DNA of 64,000 nt, taken from NCBI RefSeq assembly GCF_905404315.1, contig NC_066290.1, positions 8,803,453 through 8,867,452 of the forward strand. Direction: 5' to 3'. The position numbers and the translations under genes were made by a program. Below are positions 12,799-26,282 of this stretch, one piece after another (positions within the stretch are counted from its first letter, which is position 1; the number at the start of each line of letters is the position of its first letter). The notes beneath the pieces are model-generated. The model had not been told where the DNA came from. It did no database searches and saw only the letters and a list, made by a program, of their open reading frames with translations. Source of the stretch: Leptidea sinapis. Its lineage: Eukaryota; Arthropoda; Insecta; Lepidoptera; Pieridae.

Positions 12799-13917
12799 TT
12801 AAGAAAAATCTTCATTGTTGTATTTTTGTACATTAGTACTAATACATTCCCCAATAGGGGCTTGTATGTCGATTATTTTACAATTTTGCCCAATAATGCC
12901 TCTATTGGGTTTATTAAATAATACTACAGAGGAAGTAGTTTGTTGACTAAGACTATAAGCTACTAAAGTAGCCAGCTGTCGCTTAACTCTAAATGGTAGG
13001 TATAGGTTACCATTGGGTATTTTCAGTTTACAATTAATGAATTTATTTGTGTCAAATAAAATTAAATTTTCATTGTTGTGGAATGTCGCATTATACAAAG
13101 TTGTATTTAATTTAAATATTTTTCTATTTTGCTCCTGTGTCAAATACGAGGAGTATGGGAATGTACACATCATCACTTTAGATTTTGTGTTATTGGAAAT
13201 ATTAATTAATTTTTCTATATTTTTAATTAGGTCCTTATTTCTAATATTATGAGAGTTATTACCATATAATTATACTATGATCGTTTTTTCTTTTAGATTT
13301 ATTTTTGGTATGGAATTTATGAGGTTATTGAAAGTTATATTGGGTTTACATATATTTATCAACTCACAATTCTTTGCAACTGCATTATTTAATAAAGGTC
13401 CAAACCCTTGGCCAATTTTGTCTGAAAATAATATAAACCTACTTGATGCACTTGTATCCATTCTTTGACTAGTTTTTAATGGGGATACACTTAGGTCTTG
13501 ATAATTTTCTAATGAATGTTTATTAGTTGTGCTGGAGCAGTGGCACATATTATTATTATTATTATTGTTTATAAAGGATTCAAAGCGTTCCATGTTTTCA
13601 TTGCCTAATTTAATTAAGCAATAAGCCTGCTTTATATGTTCTGATATATGCTCCTGCGCTGAATTATATTTTTGAGTAATGTTTTGCAACATTGTTTCTA
13701 GAGAAGATATTTTATTATTTAATATATCTGTATCAATTTTATGTATTGCATGGGACTCTGTTAATTCTTTATTATATTTTTGTAATTTTTTCAGCAACTC
13801 TTGGTTTTTTGACCTAATTTTGCAAAATTTTTGGCCTAGGAATTGGTTATTAAGGAGTTTGCTACTTTTTGCTATAAACCTTTTGATTTTTAAATATTTC
13901 TTTATCTATTTCTTATC
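12799..13917 (-). pseudogene. LINE ORF1, truncated and interrupted, copy 2
   Basis: Same truncated ORF1 as copy 1, with the in-frame TAA at 13270-13272. It has the same coiled-coil-like N-terminal region, Asn run and possible esterase-like blocks. No intact start is present. Confidence 0.75.
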
Positions 13918-15961
13918 TATTTCTAAAATGATCGCAGAATTCTTCTCTGCACCCTCGAGAACCTTGGATACGAAACCCATAATGTAGTTATCATACTTTT
14001 GAGCGGCAGCCATCTTGGATTTGAGAACTGATCACAAAATCGTTCTCTACACACTCGAGAACCTCGGATACGATACCCATAATGTAGTTATCATAATTTA
14101 GATCGGCGGCTATCTTGGATTTGAAAAATGATCACAAAATCGTTCTCAGCACCCTCGAAAAACTCGGACACGATACCCATTATGTAGATATCATAATTTA
14201 GAGCAGCGCCCATCTTGGATTTAAAAACTGATCACAAAATCGTTCTCAGCACCCTCGAAAAACTCGGATACGATACCCATAATGTAGATATCATAATTTA
14301 GAGCGGCGCCCATCTTGGATTTAAAAATGATCCCAAAATTGTTTTCTGCACTCTCGAGAACCTCGGACACGATATCCATATTGCTGAAAACATAATGGTT
14401 TGCGGCAGCCCTCTTGGATTTCTAAAATGATCGCAGAATTCTTCTCTGCACCCTCGAGAACCTCGGACACGATATCCATATTACTAAAATTATAATTGTG
14501 TGCGGCGGCAATCTTGGATTTGAAAAATAATCACCAAATCGTTCTCTGCATCCTCGAGAACCTCGGGTTCGATATCCATATTGCTGAAATCATAATTTTG
14601 TGCGGCGGCCATCTTGGATTAGAAAAATGATTACAAAATCGTTCTCAGCACCCTCGAGAACCTCGGATACGATACCCATAATGAAGTTATCATACTTTTG
14701 AGCGGCGGCCAACTTGGATTTGAAAAATGATCACAAAATCGTTCTCTGCAACCTCGAGAACCTCTGATACGATACCCATAATGTTGTTATCATAATTTTG
14801 AGCGGCGGCCATCTCGGATTTAAAAATGATCCCAAAATTGTTTTCTGCACCCTCGAGAACCTCGGACACGATATCCATATTGCTGAAAACATAATTTTGA
14901 GCGGCGGCCATCTTGGATTTCAAAAAATGATCACAAAATCGTTCTGTGCACTCTCGAGAATCTGGGATACGATACCCATATTTTTGTGATCATAATCTTG
15001 CACGGCGGCCATCTCGGATTTAAAAATGAAGCCAAAATTGTTTTCTGCACCCTCGAGAACCTCGGACACGATATCCATATTGCTGAAAACATAATTTTGT
15101 GCGGCGGCCATCTTGGATTTGAAAAATGATCACCAAATCGTTCTCTACACCCTCGAGAACGTCGGGTTCGATATACATATTGCTGAAATCATAATTTTGT
15201 GCGGCGTCCATCTTGGATTAGAAAAATGATTACAAAATCGTTCTCAGCACCCTCGATAACCTCGGATACGATACCCATACTGTAGTTATCATACTTTTGA
15301 ATGGCAGCCATCTTGAATTTAAAAACTGATCACAAAATCGTTATCTGCACCCTCGAGAACCTAGGATACGATACCCATAATGCTAAAATTATAATTGTGT
15401 GCGGCGGCAATCTTGGATTTGAAAAATAATCACCAAATCGTTCTCTGCATCCTTGAGAACCTCGGGTTCGATATCAATATTGCTAAAATTATAATTTTGT
15501 GCGGCGGCAATCTTGGATTTGAAAAATTATCACCAAATCGTTCTCTGCACCCTCGAGAACCTCGGGTTGGATATCCATATTGCTGAAATAATAATTTTGT
15601 GCGGCGGCCATCTTGGATTAGAAAAATGATTACAAAATCGTTCTCAGCACCCTCGATAACCTCGGATACGATACCCATACTGTAGTTATCATACTTTTGA
15701 ATGGCAGCCATCTTGAATTTAAAAACTGATCACAAAATCGTTATTTGCACCCTCGAGAACCTAGGATACGATACCCATAATGCTAAAATTATAATTGTGT
15801 GCGGCGGCAATCTTGGATTTGAAAAATAATCACCAAATCGTTCTCTGCATCCTCGAGAACCTCGGGTTCGATATCCATATTGCTAAAATTATAATTTTGT
15901 GCGGCGGCAATCTTGGATTTAAAAAATTATCACCAAATCATTCACTGCACCCTCGAGAACC

Positions 15962-17745
15962 TAGGATACGATACCCATAATCTTGTTATCATACTTTTGA
16001 GCGGGGGCATCTCGGATTTAAAAATGATCCCAAAATTGTTTTCTGCATCCTCGAGAACTTCGGACACGATATCCATATTGCTGAAAACAAAATTTTGTGC
16101 GGCGGCCATCTTGGATTAGAAGAATGATCACAAAATCGTTCTCAGCACCGTTGAGAACCTCGGATACGATATCCATAATGTAGTTATCATACTTTTGATC
16201 GGCGGCCATCTTGGATCTCAAAAAAGATCACAAAATTGTTCTCAGCACCCTCGAGAACCTCGGATACGATATCTATAATGTAGTTATCATAATTTTGAGC
16301 GGCGTCCATCTTGGATTTCAAAAATGATCACAAAATCGTTCTGTGCACTCTCGAGAACCTCGGATACGATACCCATATTTTTGTGATCATAATCTTACAC
16401 GGCGGCCATCTCGGATTTAAAAATGATCCCAAAATTGTTTTCTGCACCCTTGAGAACCTCGGATATGATACCCATAATGTAGTTATCATAATTTTGAGCG
16501 GAGGCCATCTTGGATTTGAAAAATGATCACCAAATCGTTCTCTGCACCCTCGAGAACCTCGGACACGATATACATATTTCTGAAATCATAATTTTGTGCG
16601 GCGGCCATCTTGGATTAGAAAAATGAATACAAAATCGTTCTCAGCACCCTCGAGAACCTCGGATACGATACCCATAATGTAGTTATCATACTTTTGAGCG
16701 GCGGCCATCTTGGATTTGAAAACTGATCACAAAATCGTTCTCTGCACCCTCGAGAACCTCGGATACGATACCCATATTTTTGTGATCATAATCTTGCACG
16801 GCGGCCCTCTTGGATTTGAAAAATGATCACAAAATCGTTCTCAGCACCCTCGAGAACCTCGGATACGATACCCATAATGTAGTTATCATAATTTTGAGCG
16901 GCGGCCATCTTGGATTTAAAAATTATTCCAAAATTGTTTTCTGCACCCTCGAGAACCTCGGATACGATACCCATAATCTTGTTTTCATACTTTTGAGCGG
17001 GGGCATCTCGGATTTAAAAATGATCCCAAAATTGTTTTCTGCATCCTCGAGAACATCGGACACGATATCCATATTGCTGAAAACAAAATTTTGTGCGGCG
17101 GCCATCTTGGATTAGAAGAATGATCACAAAATCGTTCTCAGCACCGTTGAGAACCTCGGATACGATATCCATAATGTAGTTATCATACTTTTGATCGGCG
17201 GCCATCTTGGATCTCAAAAATGATCACAAAATCGTTCTCAGCACCCTCGAGAACCTCGGATACGATACCTATAATGTAGTTATCATAATTTTGAGCGGCG
17301 GCCATCTTGGATTACAAGAATGATCATAAAATCGTTCTGTGCACTATCGAGAACCTCGGATACGATACCCATATTTTTGTGATCATAATCTTACACGGCG
17401 GCCATCTCGGATTTAAAAATGATCCCAAAATTGTTTTCTGCACCCTCGAGAACCTCGGATACGATACCCATACTGTAGTTATCATAATTTTGTGCGGAGG
17501 CCATCTTGGATTTGAAAAATGATCACCAAATCGTTCTTTGCACCCTCGAGAACCTCGGACACGATATACATATTTCTGAAATCATAATTTTGTGCGGCGG
17601 CCATCTTGGATTAGAAAAATGATTACAAAATCGTTCTCAGCACCCTCGAGAACCTCGGATACGATACCCATAATGTAGTTATCATACTTTTGAGCGGCGG
17701 CCATCTTGGATTTGAAAAATGATCACAAAATCGTTCTCTGCAACC
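15962..17745 (+). repeat. 996-bp ten-monomer higher-order repeat, about 1.8 copies (block A)
   Basis: Unit 1 spans about 15962-16957. Unit 2 begins at about 16958 and stays similar to about 17745 before diverging into another monomer series. Landmarks shared at a 996-bp offset include the variants GAGCGGGGGCATCTCGG, GATTAGAAGAATGATCAC and GGATCTCAAAAA. Block B holds the same unit in about 2.8 copies. Confidence 0.85.
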
Positions 17746-19367
17746 TCGAGAACCTCTGATACGATACCCATAATGTTGTTATCATAATTTTGAGCGGCGG
17801 CCATCTCGGATTTAAAAATGATCCCAAAATTGTTTTCTGCACCCTCGAGAACCTCGGACACGATATCCATATTGCTGAAAACATAATTTTGAGCGGCGGC
17901 CATCTTGGATTTCAAAAAATGATCACAAAATCGTTCTGTGCACTCTCGAGAATCTCGGATACGATACCCATATTTTTGTGATCATAATCTTGCACGGCGG
18001 CCATCTCGGATTTAAAAATGATGCCAAAATTGTTTTCTGCACCCTCGAGAACCTCGGACACGATATCCATATTGCTGAAAACATAATTTTGTGCGGCGGC
18101 CATCTTGGATTTGAAAAATGATCACCAAATCGTTCTCTACACCCTCGAGATCCTTGAGTTCGATATCCATATTGCTGAAATCATAATTTTGTGCGGCGGC
18201 CATCTTGGATTAGAAAAATGATTACAAAATCGTTCTCAGCACCCTCGAGAACCTCGGATACGATACCCATACTGTTGTTATCATACTTTTGAGCGGCAGC
18301 CATCTTGTATTTGAAAACTGATCACAAAATCGTTCTCTGCACCCTCGAGAACCTCGGATACGATACCCATAATCTAGTTATCATACTTTTGAGCGGCTGC
18401 TATCTTGGATTTGAAAAATGATCACAAAATCGTTCTCTGCAACCTCGAGAACCTCTGATACGATACCTATAATGTTGTTATCATAATTTTGAGCGGCGGC
18501 CATCTCGTATTTAAAAATGATCCCAAAATTGTTTTCTGCAGCCTCGAGAACCTCGGACACGATATCCATATTGCTGAAAACATAATTTTTAGCGGCGGCC
18601 ATCTTGGATTTCAAAAAATAACCACAAAATCGTTCTGTGCACTCTCGAGAATCTCGGATACGATACCCATATTTTTGTAATCATAATCTTGCACGGCGGC
18701 CATCTCGGATTTAAAAATGATCCCAAAATTGCTTTCTGCACCCTCGAGAACCTCGGAGACGATATCCATATTGCTAAAATCATAATTGTGTGCGGCGGCC
18801 ATCTTGGATTTGAAAACTGATCACGAAATCGTTCTCTGCACCCTCGAGAACCTCGGATACGATACCCATAATCTAGTTATCATACTTTTGAGCGGCGGCC
18901 ATCTCGGATTTAAAAATGATCCCAAAATTGTTTTCTGCACCCTCGAGAACCTCGGACACGATATCCATATTTTTGTGATCATAATCTTGCACGGCGGCCC
19001 TCTTGGATTTGAAAAATGATCACAAAATCGTTCTCAGCACACTCGAGAACCTCGGATACGATACCCATATTTTTGTGATCATAATCTTGCACGGCGGCCC
19101 TATTGGATTTGAAAAATGATCACAAAATCGTTCTCAGCACCCTCGAGCACCTCGGATAGTATACCCATAATCTTGTTATCTTACTTTTGATCGCGGCCAT
19201 CTAGGATTTAAAAATGATCACAAAATTGTTTTCTGCACCCTCGAGAACCTCGGACAAGACATCCATATTGCTGAAAACATAATGGTTTGCGGCAGACCTC
19301 TTGGATTTCTAAAATGATCGCAGAATTCTTCTCTGCAGCCTCGAGAACTCTGGACACGATATCCATA

Positions 19368-20750
19368 TTGCTTAAATTATAATTGTGTGCGGCGGCAATC
19401 TTGGATTTGAAAAATAATCACCAAATCGTTCTCTGCATCCTTGAGAACCTCGGGTTCGATATCAATATTGCTAAAATTATAATTTTGTGCGGCGGCAATC
19501 TTGGATTTGAAAAATTATCACCAAATCGTTCTCTGCACCCTCGAGAACCTCGGGTTGGATATCCATATTGCTGAAATAATAATTTTGTGCGGCGGCCATC
19601 TTGGATTAGAAAAATGATTACAAAATCGTTCTCAGCACCCTCGATAACCTCGGATACGATACCCATACTGTAGTTATCATACTTTTGAATGGCAGCCATC
19701 TTGAATTTAAAAACTGATCACAAAATCGTTATCTGCACCCTCGAGAACCTAGGATACGATACCCATAATGCTAAAATTATAATTGTGTGCGGCGGCAATC
19801 TTGGATTTGAAAAATAATCACCAAATCGTTCTCTGCATCCTCGAGAACCTCGGGTTCGATATCCATATTGCTAAAATTATAATTTTGTGCGGCGGCAATC
19901 TTGGATTTGAAAAATTATCACCAAATCATTCACTGCACCCTCGAGAACCTAGGATACGATACCCATAATCTTGTTATCATACTTTTGAGCGGGGGCATCT
20001 CGGATTTAAAAATGATCCCAAAATTGTTCTCAGCACCCTCGAGAACCTCGGATACGATACCTATAATGTAGTTATCATAATTTTGAGCGGCGTCCATCTT
20101 GGATTTCAAAAATGATCACAAAATCGTTCTGTGCACTCTCGAGAACCTCGGATACGATACCCATATTTTTGTGATCATAATCTTACACGGCGGCCATCTC
20201 GGATTTAAAAATGATCCCAAAATTGTTTTCTGCACCCTCGAGAACCTCGGATACGATACCCATACTGTAGTTATCATAATTTTGTGCGGAGGCCATCTTG
20301 GATTTGAAAAATGATCACCAAAACGTTCTCTGCACCCTCGAAAACCTCGGACACGATATACATATTTCTGAAATCATAATTTTGTGCGGCGGCCATCTTG
20401 GGTTAGAAAAATGAATACAAAATCGTTCTCAGCACCCTCGAGAACCTCGGATACGATACCCATAATGTAGTTATCATACTTTTGAGCGGCGGCCATCTTG
20501 GATTTGAAAACTGATCACAAAATCGTTCTCTGCACCCTCGAGAAACTCGGATACGATACCCATATTTTTGTGATCATAATCTTGCACGGCGGCCCTCTTG
20601 GATTTGAAAAATGATCACAAAATCGTTCTCAGCACCCTCGAGAACCTCGGATACGATACCCATAATGTAGTTATCATAATTTTGAGCGGCGGCCATCTTG
20701 GATTTAAAAATTATTCCAAAATTGTTTTCTGCACCCTCGAGAACCTCGGA
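19368..20750 (+). repeat. Internal repeat of the 15380-16960 segment (block A)
   Basis: Monomer variants at 15380-15990 recur at 19368-19980 with an offset of 3,988 bp. Those at 16240-16960 recur at 20028-20750 with an offset of 3,788 bp. The change of offset marks loss of two monomers (about 200 bp) in the right copy near 20015, where the sequence passes directly from an AAAATTGTT start to a CTCAGCACC continuation. The same relation is found in block B at 44727-46110. Confidence 0.8.
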
Positions 20751-21767
20751 TACGATACCCATAATCTAGTTATCATACTTTTGAGCGGCGGCCATCTTGG
20801 ATTTGAAAATTGATCACAAAATCGTTCTCAGCACCCTCGAAAAACTCGGATACGATACCCATAATGTAGTTATCATACTTTTGAGCGGCAGCCATCTTGG
20901 ATTTGAGAACTGATCACAAAATCGTTCTCTGCACACCCGAGAACCTCGGATACGATACCCATTATGTAGTTATCATAATTTAGAGCGGCGGCCATCTTGG
21001 ATTTGAAAAATGATCACAAAATCGTTCTCTGCACACTCGAGAACCTCGGATACGATACCCATAATGTAGTTATCATAATTTAGATCGGCGGCCATCTTGG
21101 ATTTGAGAAATGATTACAAAATCATTCTCAGCACCCTCGAAAAACTCGGATACGATACCCATAATGTAGATATCATAATTTAGAGCGGCGCCCATCTTGG
21201 ATTTAAAAACTGATCACAAAATCGTTCTCAGCACCCTCGAAAAACTCGGATACGATACCCATAATGTAGATATCATAATTTAGAGCGGCGCCCATCTTGG
21301 ATTTAAAAATGATCCCAAAATTGTTTTCTGCACTCTCGAGAACCTCGGACACGATATCCTTATTGCTGAAAACATAATGGTTTGCGGCAGCCCTCTTGGA
21401 TTTCTAAAATGATCGCAAAATTCTTCTCTGCACCCTCGAGAACCTCGGACACGATATCCATATTGCTGAAAACATAATTTTGTGCAGCGGCCATCTTGGA
21501 TTTGAAAAATGATCACCAAATCGTTCTCTACACCCTCGAGAACCTCGGGTTCGATATCCATATTGCTGAAATCATAATTTTGTGCGGCGGCCATCTTGGA
21601 TTAGAAAAATGATTACAAAATCGTTCTCAGCACCCTCGAGAACCTCGGATACGATACCCATACTGTTGTTATCATACTTTTGAGCGGCAGCCATCTTGGA
21701 TTTGAAAACTGATCACAAAATCGTTCTCTGCACCCTCGAGAACCTCGGATACGATACCCATAATCTA

Positions 21768-21805
21768 CACTGGCCTGCAAAAGTAAGTATCACACTTTTC
21801 AAATT
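21768..21805 (+). repeat. Tc1 left terminal inverted repeat, copy A
   Basis: Begins CACTGGCCTGCAAAAGTAAG directly after the TA target. It pairs with 23286-23323 with two mismatches (positions 5 and 10 from the end). Confidence 0.95.
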
Positions 21806-22007
21806 AATTTTTTTTCTTAACTATAGAAGGTAGAGATTTAAGATTAAAAACGTTTTGTTGAAAATTTTATAGGCTTTAATTCTTAGAAACTAAAATTATA
21901 CATTAGTAACATTTTTAACTAAAAAAAGATAAAACAATGAAAATAGACATTTTTAGTTTAGTGTATTAAAATTCAACTAAAATGTATTAGATGACGTTAT
22001 TTAATTT

Positions 22008-23027
22008 TTAATAACTGGTATTGCCTCCTCGAGCTCTGATTACAGCTTCGAGCCGGTTTGGCATACTGAACACTAGGTTTCGGAGCCGATGTTGGGGAAT
22101 ATTCTCCCATTCTTCTACCAGGGCCTGCTTTAGTGCCCTGAGGGTAGTAGGTGGTGGTCTACGATTTCTGACTAGCCTTCCAAGCTCATCCCAGGCGTGT
22201 TCAATCGGATTGAGATCAGGACTTCTTGATGGCCAAGCCATCACGCTGATACCGACCTCCTGAATATATTCTTGTACGATATGAGCCGTGTGTGGCCGGG
22301 CATTATCATGCATCAGCATCGATCCATCACCCATATTTGCTAAATACGGCCCTGCATACTCATTGAGAATCTCTTGAGCATATCTTTGCCCAGTGAGGGT
22401 GCCATTTTCTAAGGCTGCTAGCTCTGTGCGACCTTCTGAAGATATGCGAGCTCATACATGTACACTGCCTCCACCGTATTAAACTCTTTCTGAGATGCAG
22501 ACTTGAAGGTATCGCTCAACAGGTCGCCTGTAAACACTTCGCCTTCCATCAGAAGTGTAAAGGGAGAATCGAGACTCATCTGCAAACAAAATTCTTGACC
22601 ATTCTTCTTCATCCCACTGCACGTGTTCACGGGCGTATCGCAGTCTCGCTACTCGATGTTGTCTCTCGAGTTTTGGGCCACTCGCTGGTCTTCGGGGCTT
22701 AAAATTTCCTTCAGCAAGTCTTCTTCTCACTGTACTGTCACTAATGTAGTCCCTCCGGGTCTGAAGTAGATGTTGCTGGACTTCAACTGCATTTTGGTGG
22801 CGATTTCTTAACAGAGTGGAAATAATATAACGATCTTCTCGGGCACTGGTACACCTGGGTCTGCCATTACAAGGTCTCCTTAGATGGTGTCCAGTCTCTT
22901 CGTACCTTCGCTTTACCTTCTGGACCGTTCGTACCGTCACACCCACCATTCTTGCAGTGCGACGCATACTGATGCCTAGTTCCAGAAAAGCCATGATCCT
23001 AGCACATTCTTCAACTGAAAGAGGCAT
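22008..23027 (-). pseudogene. Tc1-family transposase, two in-frame stops, copy A
   Basis: One continuous frame of 340 codons, the usual Tc1 transposase length, starting at the ATG of MPLSVEECAR (23027). The N-terminal half has the two helix-turn-helix DNA-binding regions (about residues 6-50 and 64-112) separated by the GRPR linker (55-58). The catalytic triad is present: D150 in FADESRF, D241 in MHDNARPH and E276 in LNPIEHAW. The 34 residues between the last two match the DD34E signature. Codon 183 is TAA (22479-22481) and codon 192 is TGA (22452-22454, likely a former Trp codon), both between the first and second catalytic residues. A functional enzyme would cut and paste the element; this copy cannot make one. 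Confidence 0.95.
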
Positions 23028-23285
23028 GATAAATAAATGTTATGTGCTTTTTAGCATAAATTTTTAAAACAAGACCCATCGATCTTGAAAAAAATTTAAA
23101 ACAGAAAGAAAAATGTGAATGGTAAAATTGTAATTCGGAAACGTCCACTTTGAAAAAGGAATGGTTTTGTTTTTGAAGTTTTTTTTCAGCTAATTCTTAA
23201 AAGAAGGTTACTTAAGGAAAATTAAATTCTCTTTGGAGTCCTTTTTATTTCGAAAGTATATCTTGTGAACTTAAAACGTTATCCC

Positions 23286-23323
23286 AATTTGAAAAGTGTG
23301 ATACTTACTTTTGAAGGCTAGTG
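23286..23323 (-). repeat. Tc1 right terminal inverted repeat, copy A
   Basis: Inverted partner of 21768-21805, ending in AGTG before the TA at 23324-23325. Confidence 0.95.
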
Positions 23324-26282
23324 TAGTTATCATACTTTTGAGCGGCTGCTATCTTGGATTTGAAAAATGATCACAAAATCGTTCTCTGCAGCCTCGAGAA
23401 CCTCTGATACGATACCCATAATGTTGTTATCATAATTTTGAGCGGCGGCCATCTTGGATTTAAAAATGATCCCAAAATTGTTTATTGCACCCTCGCGAAC
23501 CTCGGACACGATATCCATATTGCTGAAAACATAATTTTTTGCGGCGGCCATCTTGGATTTGAAAAATGATCACCAAATCGTTCTCTACACCCTCGAGAAC
23601 CTCGGGTTCGATATCCATATTGCTGAAATCATAATTTTGTGCGGCGGCCATCTTGGATTAGAAAAATGATTACAAAATCGTTATCAGCACCCTCGAGAAC
23701 CTCGGATACGATATCCATACTTTAGTTATCATAGTTTTGAGCGGGGGCATTTCGGATTTAAAAATGATCCCAAAATTGTTTTCTGCACCCTCGAGAACCT
23801 CGGACACGATATCCATATTGCTAAAATCATGATTATGTGCGGCGGCCATCTTGGATTTGAAAAATGATCACCAAATCGTTCTCTACACCCTCGAGAAACT
23901 CGGATACGAAACCCATAATCTAGTAATCATACTTTTGAGCGGCACCCATCTTGGATTTAAAAATGATCCCAAAATTGTTTTCTGCACTCTCGAAAAACTC
24001 GGATACGATACCCATAATGTAGTTATCATACTTTTGAGCGGCAGCCATCTTGGATTTGAGAACTGATCACAAAATCGTTCTCTGCACACTCGAGAACCTC
24101 GGATACGATACCCACAATGTAGTTATCATAATTTAGAGCGGCGGCCATCTTGGATTTGAAAAATGATCACAAAATCGTTCTCTGCACACTCGAGAACCTC
24201 GGATACGATACCCATAATGTAGTTATCATAATTTAGAGCGGCGGCCATCTTGGATTTGAAAAATGATCACAAAATCGTTCTCTGCACTCTCGAGAAGCTC
24301 AGACACGATATCCATATTGCTGAAAACATAATGGTTTGCGGCAGCCCTCTTGAATTTCTAAAATGATCGCAGAAATCTTCCCTGCACCCTCGAGAACCTC
24401 GGTCACGATATCCATATTGCTAAAATTATAATTGTGTGCGGCGGCAATCTTGGTTTTGAAAAATAATCACCAAATCGTTCTCTGCATCCCCGAGAACCTC
24501 GGGTTCGATATCCATATTGCTGAAATCATAATTTTGTGCGGCGGCCATCTTGGATTAGAAAAATGATTACAAAATCGTTCTCAGCACCCTCGAGAACCTC
24601 GGATTCGATACCCATAATGTAGTTATCATACTTTTGAGCGGCGGCCATCTTGGATTTAAAAATGATCCCAAAATTTTTTTCTGCACTCTCGAGAAGCTCA
24701 GACACGATATCCATATTGCTGAAAACATTATGGTTTGCGGCAGCCCTCTTGGATTTCTAAAATGATCGCAGAATTCTTCTCTGCACCCTCGAGAACCTCG
24801 GACACGATATCCATATTGCTAAAATTATAATTGTGTGCGGCGGCAATCTTGGATTTGAAAAATTATCACCAAATCGTTCTCTGCACCCTCGAGAACCTCG
24901 GGTTCGATATCCATATTGCTGAAATCATAATTTTGTGCGGCGGCCATCTTGGATTAGAAAAATGATTACAAAATCGTTCTCAGCATCCTCGAGAACCTCG
25001 GATACGATACCCATACTGTAGTTATCATACTTTTGAGCGGCAGCCATCTTGGATTTGAAAACTGATCACAAAATCGTTCTCTGCACCCTCGAGAACCTAG
25101 GATACGATACCCATAATCTTGTTATCATACTTTTGAGCGGGGGCATTTCGGATTTAAAAATGATCCCAAAATTGTTTTCTGCACCCTCGAGAACCTCGGA
25201 CACGATATCCATATTGCTGAAAACAAAATTTTGTGCGGCAGCCCACTTGAATTTCTAAAATGATCGCAGAATTCTTCTCTGCACCCTCGATAACCTCGGA
25301 CACGATATCCATATTGCTGAAAACATAATTTTGTGCGGCGGCCATCTTGGATTAGAAAAATGATCACAAAATCGTTCTCAGCACCCTTGAGAACCTCGGA
25401 TAAGATATCCATAATATAGTTATCATAATTTTGAGCGGCAGCCATCTTGGATTTGAAAAATGATCACAAAATAGTTCTCTGCACTCTCAAGAACTTCGTA
25501 TACGATACCCATATTTTTGTGTTCATAATCTTGCATGGCGGCCCTCTTGGATTTAAAAAATGATCACAAAATCGTTCTCAGCACCCTCGAGAACCTCGGA
25601 TAGGATACCCATAATGTAGTTATCATACTTTTGAGCGGCGGCCATCTTGGATTTGAAAAATGATCACAAAATCGTTCTCAGCACCCTCGAAAAACTCGGA
25701 TACGATACCCATAATGTAGTTATCATACTTTTGAGCAGCTGCTATCTTGGATTTGAAAAATGATCACAAAATCGTTTTCTGCAACCTCGAGAACCTCTGA
25801 TACGATACCCATAATGTTGTAATCATAATTCTGAGCGGCGGCCATCTCGGATTTAAAAATGATCCCAAAATTGTTTTCTGCACCCTCGAGAACCTCGGAC
25901 ACGATATCCATATTGCTAAAATCATGATTTTGTGCGGCGGCCATCTTGGATTTGAAAAATGATCACCAAATCCTTCTCTACACCCTCGAGAAACTCGGAT
26001 ACGATACCCATAATCTAGTAATCATACTTTTGAGCGGCGGCCATCTCGGATTTAAAAATGATCCCAAAATTGTTTTCTGCACCCTCGAGAACCTCGGACA
26101 CGATATCCATATTGCTGAAAACATAATGGTTTGCAGCAGCCCTCTTGGCTTTCTAAAATGATCGCAGAATTCTTCTCTGCACCCTCGAGAACCTCGGACA
26201 CGATATCCATATTGCTAATATTATAATTTTGTGCGGCGGCAATCTTGGATTTGAAAAATTATCACCAAATCGTTCTCTGCAC

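Larger units (their letters stand above)
9702..13917 (-). mobile_element. 5'-truncated non-LTR retrotransposon, copy 2
   Basis: Same body as the copy at 2818-7033, displaced by exactly 6,884 bp, with the same junctions to satellite on both sides. I see no difference in its predicted proteins from copy 1. It arose by duplication of the whole unit and not by a new insertion, because the flanking satellite is duplicated with it. Confidence 0.93.
9105..15988 (+). repeat. 6,884-bp higher-order unit, copy 2
   Basis: Second tandem copy of the satellite-plus-retrotransposon unit, directly abutting the first. At the junction the sequence reads GAGCGGGGCATTTCGG, as at the start of copy 1, while the right end of copy 2 reads GAGCGGGGGCATCTCGG. 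This suggests unequal exchange between similar monomers. The right half continues into sequence shared with block B. Confidence 0.9.
13918..21767 (+). repeat. 100-bp tandem satellite, block 3
   Basis: About 78 monomers between the second retrotransposon and the first Tc1 element. It contains nested higher-order units: 996-bp repeats (15962-17745), a 7-monomer shift (17682-18100 resembles 18381-18800), and a segment at 15380-16960 recurring at 19368-20750. The array runs up to the TA at 21766-21767, where the Tc1 element is inserted. No gene is seen. Confidence 0.96.
21768..23323 (-). mobile_element. Tc1-like DNA transposon, degenerate, copy A
   Basis: A 1,556-bp element with 38-bp terminal inverted repeats (36 of 38 positions match), flanked by TA on both sides (21766-21767 and 23324-23325), as expected for Tc1/mariner insertion. 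Removing it with one TA rejoins a normal monomer reading CCCATAATCTAGTTATCATA, so the insertion site is exact. The single transposase gene is on the minus strand and carries stops. Non-coding sequence between the repeats and the gene is AT-rich and shows nothing I recognise. Confidence 0.96.
700..23410 (+). repeat. Large duplicated block A (satellite + retrotransposons + Tc1 element)
   Basis: This interval is nearly identical, in the same orientation, to block B at about 31945-48770. The offset is about 31,245 bp from 700 to about 2,200, about 24,362 bp between 9,105 and 17,000, and about 25,359 bp from 19,400 to the end. The step of about 6,884 bp reflects a tandem duplication present only in A. 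The step of 996 bp reflects an extra ten-monomer unit present only in B. Homology fades just left of about 700 and just right of the Tc1 element. Boundaries were judged by eye. Confidence 0.9.

Noticed and set aside
22021..22263. Plus-strand 80-codon frame in the Tc1 element
   Set aside because: It is antisense to the conserved DD34E region of the transposase.
22418..22630. Separate minus-strand 70-codon gene in the Tc1 element
   Set aside because: It lies in another frame within the transposase and has no conserved motif. The true frame continues through two stops.
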